A stretch of DNA of 64,000 nt from Lentisphaerota bacterium (GTDB lineage: Bacteria; Verrucomicrobiota; Lentisphaeria; Victivallales; Victivallaceae), in assembly GCA_015061615.1 (NCBI GenBank), contig SUWE01000008.1, positions 1 to 64,000 on the forward strand, written 5' to 3'. Positions 37,676-46,514 of this stretch are shown here, one piece after another. Each line of letters starts with the position of its first letter. The stretch's first letter is position 1. Both the position numbers and the translations under genes were made by a program. The notes beneath the pieces were generated by a model. That model was not told the DNA's origin and searched no databases. It saw nothing but the letters and a program-made list of their open reading frames with translations.

Positions 37676-38767
37676 TTACTTTTTGCGTATCGGCATGATT
37701 ATATAGAGGAATCCTTCACCGGCCTCGATCGCAACCGGACTGAGGGGATCATTAAGCTTGAAACGCACCATATCGGCATCGGTGTTACGCAGGGGATCTG
37801 CCAGATAAGAGGGGTTGAAAGAAACCTCAAACGGCTCCCCTTCATAAACAGTTTCCAGCATATCGCAACCTTCACCGACTTCGGCGCAGGATGCTTGCAG
37901 CTGCAACTGATTATCCGCGAAGTTCAGAATGATCGAACCATTGCTGGCAGCGATCATCAATGCCACAGTTTCGATTTTTGCCAGCAGTGCCGCAACCGGC
38001 AGCTCAACTTCACAGGCAAAACTGCCGGGAACAACCTGACGGTAATTGGGATAGGCACCCTCAATAAGTTTGCTGGTCATTTTCACAGATGCACTGGTGA
38101 AGCGGCAAATCTTCTCACCGATTTCGACAGTCATAACATCATCGCCTTCAAGCTGACGGCGCAATTCAACCATCGCCTTCAGCGGAATGATCGCATCCCC
38201 GTCACCATCTGCTGATTCAGGAGCAGCCTCCTGCATCGCCATACGTTTACCATCCGTGGCAACCATCGTGAGAGCAGCATCACGCAGGCTCAACAGCACA
38301 CCGGTAAGCACCTTACGGGAGTCGTCGACACTCACAGCATAAGTTATCGAACCGATCATCCGTTTGAAAACAGACTCTTTGATACGGATAGTACGGACAG
38401 GCTCCACAGAAAACTCCTCAGGGAAATCTCCTGCCGCCAAACCGAAAAGAGTAAATTTCGCTGTACCGCAGGTGATTTTTGCCTGATCGTTTTCATTTAC
38501 AGAAAACTCAACTTTCTCAGCAGAAAAACTGCCGATCAGAGAAACCAGTTTTTTCGCCGGCAAAGTGGTAACTCCGGCTTCGGCGACTTCAGCTTCAACG
38601 GTTGTGACAAGACGGAGTTCCAAATCAGTGGTACTCAACTCCAGAGAATTATCGGCAGCCTTGATCAAAACATTGCCCAAAAGCGGCAGCGTTGAGCGTG
38701 AGCCGATAATATTGCTGACCCTCTGCAAAGCTTTTTGCAGTTTCTGACGGTCCACGGTAAATTGCAT
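37676..38767 (-). CDS. dnaN: DNA polymerase III beta subunit (sliding clamp)
   Basis: MQFTVDRQKLQKALQRVSNIIGSRSTLPLLGNVLIKA, VATDGKRMAM, SFNPSYLADPLR, C-terminal YIIMPIRKK. Confidence 0.96.
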   Translation of the reverse strand: MQFTVDRQKLQKALQRVSNIIGSRSTLPLLGNVLIKAADNSLELSTTDLELRLVTTVEAEVAEAGVTTLPAKKLVSLIGSFSAEKVEFSVNENDQAKITCGTAKFTLFGLAAGDFPEEFSVEPVRTIRIKESVFKRMIGSITYAVSVDDSRKVLTGVLLSLRDAALTMVATDGKRMAMQEAAPESADGDGDAIIPLKAMVELRRQLEGDDVMTVEIGEKICRFTSASVKMTSKLIEGAYPNYRQVVPGSFACEVELPVAALLAKIETVALMIAASNGSIILNFADNQLQLQASCAEVGEGCDMLETVYEGEPFEVSFNPSYLADPLRNTDADMVRFKLNDPLSPVAIEAGEGFLYIIMPIRKK

Positions 38768-38864
38768 AATATAACCTCCTGTATAGATATAAAGTTCTCA
38801 TCGGGTAATATAACCCTGTTTTCCCATCTTTTCCAGTAAAAAAACAGAAAAAAGACGATTTTTT

Positions 38865-39806
38865 TCAGTCAAACGCCAAATGATACAATTCGCAATTCAA
38901 TGCTCCGGTCAATACAGAAGCCAGTTCAGCCGCCAGCGACTGGTCGGGAGCGCTGTTGGCAAAAGACTCCAGAAAGTCGAAGATATCGGGCAAAGCAAGA
39001 CAGCACGGCAGCTCACCGGGATGGCGCAATGCGGTATTTATTGCCTTGCGGGCTTCTTCCAGAGCATTACCGGCAGTGTATAACAACGGCTCGATTTCAA
39101 GCTCTGTCACCGGAATGGAAACTCCTCTTGCTTTCGCAAAAGGTTTCATAAAGAAAAAGAGACGCACACTTGGGAAAATAGTGGTGATCCCATTGATCCG
39201 CAACACCCCCTCATCCACAAGTTTTTTGGGAGCATCCGGCAGCAGGTCGTAAATCTCTTTACGGGTAAGAGTCTGTTGCGGGATCCCCGGAAGCAGTTCA
39301 CTGTCACGAAGCAGATCATCTTCCGCAAGATTGCGTTCATAATGACGGGCAAGTTCCAGAATCAGCTGCGGAGCAGCTGTTGCAAATGCAAGTTTTTTCA
39401 AAGCATCAGCAACTATTTCCGCAATGTGAGCCGCCCGCTCAGCTGAACAACCAAGATGAGCTGCAAGCACCCCTGCCACAGTGATTTTATCAACAGCAAT
39501 GCGCAGTTGGGATTCACTGCCGCTGCGCCGGAAAACATGGGCGACTTCAGGGAATCCGATACTTTCCAGAAGTCTGACCACAGCGGCATCAACTTCACTG
39601 CGGGTAAAAACGGGTTCCCGGCGCGGAGAGTTCAAAAGAGTGTATTCCAAAGCCAGCACGATTTCTTCAGACATGAAACTTTCTTCCCGCAATCCGGTAG
39701 CAAGAAAGCCTCCGATAAGCCTTGTCTGCAAAGCACCGGTATCAAACGGAATGATCCCGCCATCAGCATCGCGCAAGAAAATCTGTTTTTCAACAGCCTG
39801 TACCAT
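38865..39806 (-). CDS. ATP-cone domain protein of unknown function
   Basis: IFLRDADGGIIPFDTGALQTRLIGGFLATGL...VDAAVVRLLESIGFPEVAHVFRR resembles an ATP-cone; the rest is unassigned. Confidence 0.6.
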   Translation of the reverse strand: MVQAVEKQIFLRDADGGIIPFDTGALQTRLIGGFLATGLREESFMSEEIVLALEYTLLNSPRREPVFTRSEVDAAVVRLLESIGFPEVAHVFRRSGSESQLRIAVDKITVAGVLAAHLGCSAERAAHIAEIVADALKKLAFATAAPQLILELARHYERNLAEDDLLRDSELLPGIPQQTLTRKEIYDLLPDAPKKLVDEGVLRINGITTIFPSVRLFFFMKPFAKARGVSIPVTELEIEPLLYTAGNALEEARKAINTALRHPGELPCCLALPDIFDFLESFANSAPDQSLAAELASVLTGALNCELYHLAFD

Positions 39807-39920
39807 AAATTCTCCCAAAGATAAAAATCAAACATTTTGAAATATAACATTTAATCGTTGAATTTTCAATATGCCTTGCAAAAAAATATTGAAACTCCCT
39901 TGATTTTTGATAAATCCGGC

Positions 39921-39948
39921 TTGCAATACGGCCGTATAATGCTATATT
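39921..39948 (+). promoter_or_regulatory. Putative sigma70-type promoter (TTGCAA-16-TATATT)
   Basis: TTGCAA 39921..39926, 16-nt spacer, TATATT 39943..39948. Confidence 0.5.
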
Positions 39949-39991
39949 TTGCAATAAAAACAATTCAATCCCCCAACAGGAGAAAAAGTCT

Positions 39992-41521
39992 ATGAAAAAG
40001 AATTTTTCAGAAATACGTTCAGCGTTGCCGGAACCGTTATTTGATGAACATCCGGAGTTCATTGATCTTTACTGGAAAGCATGGGAACTGGCATGGGATC
40101 ATGTAAAAGATATCCCCGGCATGCCCCAGACTCCATACATGGATGAAGGATTCTGCGACACAGACATCTGGATTTGGGACACCTGTTTCATGGCGCTTTA
40201 CTGCAAATACGCTCCGGTAGAACTCTACCCCGGATACAAATCTCTGCAAAACTTCTATTCAGTTCTCCACGATGGCGGTCAACTGCCTGAAATCATTGCG
40301 CAGAATGTTCCGGTTGACGGACCGATAAAAGCCGGAGAAAAAGCCCGCATAAAAATCCATATTGCCGATAATCCGCCGCTTTTTGCATGGGCAGAATATG
40401 AAAATGCAAAAATTTCCGGAAACCTCGAACACATAAAGCAGCTTGTACTTGAAAAACGTTACCTGCAAAAACATTACGATATGTTGGAAAACAACTCCGC
40501 CGGAACAGTCTACCCCGGTGTCAAAGTAAAGACATACTGGGAAAAAGCTGCTCTCGGTTACCGCTGGGAAGGCGGTGTTTCAGGAATGGACAACACCCCC
40601 AGAGGCAGAAGCGGCGAAACCTCAAATGTTCAGCGTCCTGCCACCCGTGATCTGCTCTGGATAGATGCAATATGTCAGCAGGCAATGGCGGCAGATATCA
40701 TCAGCAAACTTTATGATTTACTTGATATGACTGACGAATCCGCAAAATGGCAGAAACGCTTTGAAGAAAAACGGGATATCGTCCGAAAATATTACTGGGA
40801 CGATGAGGAAAAATTCTTCTTCGACCGCAGCGACAGCACCGGAGAACTGTGCAAAGTTGCCACAGCCGGTTCCTATTGGGCATTGACAGGCAAAATTGCT
40901 TCCGAGAAACAGGCAAAGGCGATGGAAACGCATTTGAATGATCCGGATAAGTTCGGTGGAGAACGTCCCTGGGTTTCACTTTCACGCAGTGACGGTGACT
41001 TCAATTCTGAAAATGGCATGTACTGGCGCGGTTCAGTATGGCTGCCGACAGCCTATGCCGGTTTGCGCGGATGTTCAAATTACGGATTATTTGATACCGC
41101 AAGAAAAACTGCAACTGCCATGCTCGCACACATGTACCGCACATGGCAGAATTACACCCCGCACACGATTTGGGAGTGTTATGCCCCCTGTGACGATGCT
41201 CCTGCCCGCTCCTGTGATGAAAACAACCGTATCGTAAGAGAAGATTTCTGCGGTTGGAGCGCCATCGGACCGACTGCGGCATTTATTGAGTTTGTTATCG
41301 GCATTTACGATATAGATGCTTTCAAAAAGGTCGTAAAATGGAATCTGCCGGAAAGCACCACCGGAAAAACCGGTATAAAAAACCTCCGTTTCGGAGATAT
41401 TACAGCTGATTTGATTGCTGAAGACGATAATATCACCGTTACTTCAAACAAAGAGTTCACGCTGGAAGTAAACGGCAAAAAATATGCTGTTGCCGCAGGA
41501 AGCAACAATTTCAAACGATGA
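39992..41521 (+). CDS. GH63/trehalase-like (MGH1-like alpha/alpha-toroid) glycosidase
   Basis: FCDTDIWIWDTCFMALYCKYAPVELYPGYKSLQNFYSV, GRSGETSNVQRPATRDLLWIDAICQQAMAADII, MYWRGSVWLPTAYAGLRG, NRIVREDFCGWSAIGPTAAFIEFVIG. Confidence 0.75.
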   Translation: MKKNFSEIRSALPEPLFDEHPEFIDLYWKAWELAWDHVKDIPGMPQTPYMDEGFCDTDIWIWDTCFMALYCKYAPVELYPGYKSLQNFYSVLHDGGQLPEIIAQNVPVDGPIKAGEKARIKIHIADNPPLFAWAEYENAKISGNLEHIKQLVLEKRYLQKHYDMLENNSAGTVYPGVKVKTYWEKAALGYRWEGGVSGMDNTPRGRSGETSNVQRPATRDLLWIDAICQQAMAADIISKLYDLLDMTDESAKWQKRFEEKRDIVRKYYWDDEEKFFFDRSDSTGELCKVATAGSYWALTGKIASEKQAKAMETHLNDPDKFGGERPWVSLSRSDGDFNSENGMYWRGSVWLPTAYAGLRGCSNYGLFDTARKTATAMLAHMYRTWQNYTPHTIWECYAPCDDAPARSCDENNRIVREDFCGWSAIGPTAAFIEFVIGIYDIDAFKKVVKWNLPESTTGKTGIKNLRFGDITADLIAEDDNITVTSNKEFTLEVNGKKYAVAAGSNNFKR

Positions 41522-41533
41522 AAGGTATTTGTA

Positions 41534-42712
41534 ATGATTTCAATAACCAACTTCCGCGAAGGAGCCATTCTCAACAGCCGTCACGGCAGAGAAGATGACA
41601 AATCACTTACAGTTGAAATAGAAGTGCTGAACTCTTTCGGAACTCCTGTAAAAATCAACGGTATTCAAGCCCGGCAGGATGGGCTTCGTTTCTCAGCCCC
41701 GGTAAGATTGACTGAAAAAATCAATATCGTAGAAGCGGTCACGACCACCTCTTACGGCGATTTTTCCCAGAAACTCACTCTGGTATGGGATAAGAAATCT
41801 TTCCGCAGATGCAACTTTTATATTGACGACAACATTTTCCTGTTTACAGAACTTGCCAAAAAACGCCCTGCCCGCGCCTTTGACCACTTTTATTTGAAAG
41901 CGCTCAAAGAGATTCACAACAAATACGAAACCAAGTTCACGCTCAACACATTCTACCACAATGACCATGAAGAGTTTCTGCTCAAAGACATGCCGGACAT
42001 CTGGAAAAATGAGTTTATTGACAACTCCGATTGGCTGAAAATCTCTCTGCATGCTTACAGTGAGTTTCCTGACCGCCCCTACGCAGAAGCATCAAGAAAA
42101 GATTTCCTGCGGGATTACAACATGCTGAAAAGCGAAGTTGAACGCTTTGCCGGCAACTCCACATTCATCGTTCCCGGAGTTCTGCACTGGAACAACCTCA
42201 GCGCAGGAGTAGCTGATGAACTTATCAAAGCCGGATGTACCAGCTATTCAGAATCAATGCGCCATCGCGTAATGAGTACTCCGCCGTTTGATGAACTGAC
42301 GGAAACTGAAAAACTTGAAGAGTTCCGTTCCGAAATCTATATTCCGCCGACGGAACCGCTTGCACGTCATTACGGATTTGCCGAAGAAATCAATTACCTG
42401 GAAACGCACGGTGCCGTTTATGACCGCGGTCTCGGAGTGTTTTTCTATCACGACTGGCTCATCTGCAACCTGCTGACAACTGAGCAGATCCCCCGTCTTT
42501 TCAAGCGGATAGCGGCTCAGGCTGAAGCGGGAAAATGCGATCTGTTTTCAGCCGGCGGACACGAACAATACTCCTTCCCCTCATATTTCAACTATCAGCC
42601 CGACCATTTTCAGAAACTGGATGAAACCGCCCGTCTGATGGTGGAAGAAGCCGGTTGCACCCCCGTATTCTATCAGGATGGTCTTCTCGGCAACACTGCT
42701 TGGGAGAACTGA
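41534..42712 (+). CDS. Polysaccharide-deacetylase-like protein
   Basis: FYIDDNIFLFTELA...FTLNTFYHNDHEEF...WLKISLHAYSEFPDRPYAEASRKDFLRDYNMLKSEVERFAG...FSAGGHEQYSFPSYF; inferred (beta/alpha) deacetylase-like fold. Confidence 0.55.
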   Translation: MISITNFREGAILNSRHGREDDKSLTVEIEVLNSFGTPVKINGIQARQDGLRFSAPVRLTEKINIVEAVTTTSYGDFSQKLTLVWDKKSFRRCNFYIDDNIFLFTELAKKRPARAFDHFYLKALKEIHNKYETKFTLNTFYHNDHEEFLLKDMPDIWKNEFIDNSDWLKISLHAYSEFPDRPYAEASRKDFLRDYNMLKSEVERFAGNSTFIVPGVLHWNNLSAGVADELIKAGCTSYSESMRHRVMSTPPFDELTETEKLEEFRSEIYIPPTEPLARHYGFAEEINYLETHGAVYDRGLGVFFYHDWLICNLLTTEQIPRLFKRIAAQAEAGKCDLFSAGGHEQYSFPSYFNYQPDHFQKLDETARLMVEEAGCTPVFYQDGLLGNTAWEN

Positions 42713-42761
42713 CAACACTCTTTTCCCTGACAGTTGATATGCGTCAAATTATTCCCAAAAC

Positions 42762-42800
42762 AAAAAACGTAACTGAAAAAATCATCAAGTTACGTTTTTT
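42762..42800. terminator. Bidirectional intrinsic terminator
   Basis: AAAAAACGTAACT ... AGTTACGTTTTTT between convergent genes. Confidence 0.85.
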
Positions 42801-42823
42801 ATAATATTCTGCGGCAGCTGGTA

Positions 42824-43516
42824 TCAATGCTTTTTCGATGATGCAAGCCGAATACCGTGAAGCGTAAAATACTCATCCGCCATTACCGCATCGGGAAATG
42901 CCGGATGCAGAAACTCAGCATCTCCTCCGGTCAGAATAACGGTCAAATCCGGATACTTTTCCTTCAACACCGCTATCCACTGACGGACGACTCCGACGAT
43001 TCCGGAGTCAACCCCGAAGCGGATAGCATCAACAGTATTGCGCCCGATATTTTCCGGTATCCCCTGCCCCAACGGGATTTCCGGCAGTTGAGCGGTCCCT
43101 GATGCCAATGCTTTACGGAGCAATTTTCTGCCGGGCGCGATCGCACCGCCGGCAAAACGGCATTGAGCATCAACGACCTCAAGAGTAAGCGCAGTGCCGC
43201 AATCAACAACTGCCGCAGGCAAAGGATAAAATTCGGCTGCGGCAACTGCGTTTGCAACCCTGTCCGCGCCGAGTGTGGAACAGTCGACAAGAGAAAAGTC
43301 AACTTTTGAGTGCTGTTCCGATGCCGAAATAAACTCTGTTCCGGATTCTTTCAACAGCTCCTTTGCCGGCGGATAAACACATGCGGCAACCTGCGGAACA
43401 TCGCTTTTTTCGCTACTCAATTCAGCGGTAGGCAAACGGCGTAGATTTATAAACTCTCCGCCGTTCCATTCGGCAATACGGGTAAAGGTATTGCCGATAT
43501 CCAATACTTTCAGCAT
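42824..43516 (-). CDS. coaX: Type III pantothenate kinase
   Basis: MLKVLDIGNTFTRIAEW, LGADRVANAVAAAEFYPLPAAVVDCGTALTLEVVDA, GGAIAPGRKLLRKALASGTAQLPEI, VILTGGDAEFL. Confidence 0.92.
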   Translation of the reverse strand: MLKVLDIGNTFTRIAEWNGGEFINLRRLPTAELSSEKSDVPQVAACVYPPAKELLKESGTEFISASEQHSKVDFSLVDCSTLGADRVANAVAAAEFYPLPAAVVDCGTALTLEVVDAQCRFAGGAIAPGRKLLRKALASGTAQLPEIPLGQGIPENIGRNTVDAIRFGVDSGIVGVVRQWIAVLKEKYPDLTVILTGGDAEFLHPAFPDAVMADEYFTLHGIRLASSKKH

Positions 43517-43520
43517 AGCT

Positions 43521-44765
43521 CTAACCGGACATTTTTTCAATGATTTTGGTCAAGGGCAGGAACAATGCGATAACAATCGTACCGACGATACCCGCCAGAC
43601 CGACGATCATCAACGGTTCGATAAGTGAAGTCAACGCACTTACGGAGTTGTCAACTTCTTCGTCAAAGGTATTGGCGATTTTTTCAAGCATTTCAGGCAG
43701 TTTACCGGTTTCCTCACCGACTTCCACCATACTGATAACCATTTCAGGGAAGACTTTAGTTTTGCCCAGCGGAACTGCAATACCATCACCTTCTTTAACA
43801 GCAGAGTAAACGTCCTGCACCGCTTTGGCAACGACTTCGTTACCGCTTGTCTCTTTAACGATTGCCAGCGCACTGAGAACCGGCACACCGGAACTCATCA
43901 ATGTACCAAGAGTACGGCTGAAGCGGGAAACAGCGGTTTTCATAACGATGGGGCCGAAAAGCGGCATATTGTATGTACACCAGTCGATACCGAATTTACC
44001 GGCAGGGATCTTTGCCGCAATTTTGAATGCTATAATGATCACCGCCAGACCGATAAGCCAGTAATACCAGGTCTGCACCATTGAGTCTGACATGGCAATC
44101 AGAAACTCAGTGATTCCCGGCAACGGTTCATCCGGACCGAGCAGGTCGGCAAAGATTTTACGGAAGTTCGGAACGATAAACACCATCAAACCGACCACAG
44201 CCAGAATGGCGATACTCATGATCACACACGGGTAAATCATCGCTGATTTCACCTTACCGGTGATCCGCGCGGCTTTTTCCATAAATCCGGCGAGACGGTC
44301 AAGAATCGTTTCCATAGCACCGGAAGCCTCACCGGCGCGCACCATGTTCAAATAAAGTTTGTCAAATGACTTCGGACTTTGCGCCAGAGCTTCGGCAAAA
44401 GTCGCACCGCCTTCAACAATGTCAGAGGTTTTTCCCAGAACGCCCTGCACGGCAGGGTTTTTCGCCTGTTTTTCCAAAGTTCTCAAAGAACGGATCAACG
44501 GCAGACCTGCTTCCAGCAGAATCGCCAACTGACGGGTCACAACGGTCAACTCTTTACGTTTGATGACCATCGGACCAAGGTTCATGTTCATTCCGCCTTT
44601 GCCTTTGGCTTTGGTTTTCTGAACTTTTACAGCAACGCGGAGCGAAGTGACATAAAGTCCTTTCGCCCGCAGATCTAAAGTTGCCGCATCTTCGCTGACA
44701 GCTTCGATCTTGCCCTTACGCTCCTTACCGGAGTTATCCATGGCTGTATATAAATACTGTGGCAT
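43521..44765 (-). CDS. pilC: Type IV pilus/type II secretion inner-membrane protein (PilC/GspF)
   Basis: LAILLEAGLPLIRSLRTLEKQ, TFAEALAQSPKSFDKLYLNMVRAGEASGAMETILDRLAGFMEK, LGTLMSSGVPVLSAL, ALTSLIEPLMIVGLAGIVGTIVIALFLPLTKI. Confidence 0.94.
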   Translation of the reverse strand: MPQYLYTAMDNSGKERKGKIEAVSEDAATLDLRAKGLYVTSLRVAVKVQKTKAKGKGGMNMNLGPMVIKRKELTVVTRQLAILLEAGLPLIRSLRTLEKQAKNPAVQGVLGKTSDIVEGGATFAEALAQSPKSFDKLYLNMVRAGEASGAMETILDRLAGFMEKAARITGKVKSAMIYPCVIMSIAILAVVGLMVFIVPNFRKIFADLLGPDEPLPGITEFLIAMSDSMVQTWYYWLIGLAVIIIAFKIAAKIPAGKFGIDWCTYNMPLFGPIVMKTAVSRFSRTLGTLMSSGVPVLSALAIVKETSGNEVVAKAVQDVYSAVKEGDGIAVPLGKTKVFPEMVISMVEVGEETGKLPEMLEKIANTFDEEVDNSVSALTSLIEPLMIVGLAGIVGTIVIALFLPLTKIIEKMSG

Positions 44766-44804
44766 AGGATCCTCTCTTTTTGGTTAATCAATCAACTTAA
44801 TACA

Positions 44805-46493
44805 TCAGGTGTAACGAACAACTTCGTCTACCGTTGTTTCTCCATTGAAGATGGCAAGCAAACCATCTTCACGCAATGTACGCATTCCAAATTCCGCAGC
44901 TTTGGCACCGAGGATATTGGCGGGGGTACTGTTTGCGATCATATCCCGCAGGACATCGTTGATGACCATCAATTCGGTCAACGCCTTACGTCCCTTGTAA
45001 CCGGTATTGCTGCACAAATCACAGCCTTTACCGTAACAGAACTGTTTACCTTCAACCTGGGCGCGTTCAAGATTGAGCCGGTCAAGGTCTTCATCCGTGG
45101 GAGTATAGAAAGTTTTGCACAGCGGGCAGACCCGGCGGATAAGACGCTGGCCGAGAACACCGGCAAGAGACGATGCAATAAGGAACGGCTCCACGCCCAT
45201 ATCCATCAAACGGGTAATGGTACTGGCGGCATCATTTGTGTGCAGGGTACTGAACACAAAGTGTCCGGTAAGCGACGCTTCGATAGCGATCTGCGCAGTT
45301 TCAAAGTCACGGATTTCTCCGACGAGAATACGGTCAGGGTCCTGACGTAGGAACGCTCGCAGCGCCTTTTGAAAGGTCATACCGACGGCATCGTTGATAG
45401 GACACTGGATCAAACCTTCGATATCGTACTCTACAGGGTCTTCTGCGGTAAGGATCTTGTCTTCTATTTTGTTGATCTCGCTCAACGCAGAGTAAAGCGT
45501 TGTGGTCTTTCCTGAACCGGTAGGTCCGGTCACCAGCAGAATACCGTTGGGCAGATGAATCATTTCACGCAAACGCGCAAGAACGTCTTCTCCGATACCC
45601 AGAGCATCAAGTTCAAGGTTCACAACCGAACGGTCAAGCACACGGAGCACCACTGATTCGCCATGGCTGGTAGGCAGACAGGATACACGCAAGTCGACCG
45701 GACGGCCATTGTATTTCAACTGGATACGTCCGTCCTGAGGACGGCGGCGCTCAGAAATATTCAGACCGGAAATGATCTTGATACGGCTGATCACCGGAAT
45801 TGCCAGACTACGCGGCGGTTCAGGCATTTCGTAAAGAGCGCCGTCCACACGGTAGCGGATGCGGAAGTTCTTTTCAAACGGTTCAAAGTGAATGTCTGAT
45901 GCTTTATCTTTGATCGCCTGATGTATAATGACGTCCACAAATTTGATGATAGGCATTTCATTTGCCATATCCTCATCGTAAACATCCTCTTCCTCGACTT
46001 CCATAACGCCGAGTTCAGCGACAATGTCATCAACGGTATCTTCCTTTTCCGGATAGTAACGGTCAAGTTCACTGGCAAACTGTTCAGGATCACAAACTAC
46101 CGGCAAAATATTTCTGCCGATAATAAAGCGCAAAGACTCGACCGTCTGAAAATCCAGCGGATGACGCATCGCCATATGAAGGGATTCACCATCATCCTGA
46201 AGCGGAATAACACCGTAAGTACGGGCGGTGTCGATATCAATGGTTTTGACGATTTCGCGGGGCAAATCTGCCGCTTTCGGATTCCATACATAGGAACCGA
46301 GGTTCTCAGCAACAGCCGCAAGAACTTCGGAACGGGTGTACAAACCGAAGTTTTCAATGATTTCAAGCGCACTCTTGCCGGAGTTTTCACACTCTTCAGC
46401 AACTTCATCAAGATGTTTGAGCATCTGAGCATTACCGGCGGCAAGCTCACTGCGGAGCAAATCAATCAACGCAGAACTGTTTATATCCAACAT
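44805..46493 (-). CDS. PilB/GspE-family assembly ATPase
   Basis: GILLVTGPTGSGKTTTLYSALSEIN, RAFLRQDPDRILVGEIRDFETAQIAIEASLTGHFVFSTLHTNDAASTITRL, CPLC...CDLC zinc motif. Confidence 0.94.
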   Translation of the reverse strand: MLDINSSALIDLLRSELAAGNAQMLKHLDEVAEECENSGKSALEIIENFGLYTRSEVLAAVAENLGSYVWNPKAADLPREIVKTIDIDTARTYGVIPLQDDGESLHMAMRHPLDFQTVESLRFIIGRNILPVVCDPEQFASELDRYYPEKEDTVDDIVAELGVMEVEEEDVYDEDMANEMPIIKFVDVIIHQAIKDKASDIHFEPFEKNFRIRYRVDGALYEMPEPPRSLAIPVISRIKIISGLNISERRRPQDGRIQLKYNGRPVDLRVSCLPTSHGESVVLRVLDRSVVNLELDALGIGEDVLARLREMIHLPNGILLVTGPTGSGKTTTLYSALSEINKIEDKILTAEDPVEYDIEGLIQCPINDAVGMTFQKALRAFLRQDPDRILVGEIRDFETAQIAIEASLTGHFVFSTLHTNDAASTITRLMDMGVEPFLIASSLAGVLGQRLIRRVCPLCKTFYTPTDEDLDRLNLERAQVEGKQFCYGKGCDLCSNTGYKGRKALTELMVINDVLRDMIANSTPANILGAKAAEFGMRTLREDGLLAIFNGETTVDEVVRYT

Positions 46494-46514
46494 ATTAAAA
46501 CGATCGCTCCTCTG

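Noticed and set aside
36634-38767. Replication origin next to dnaN-recF
   Set aside because: No dnaA, gyrB or cluster of DnaA-box-like sequences seen nearby; gene adjacency alone is insufficient.
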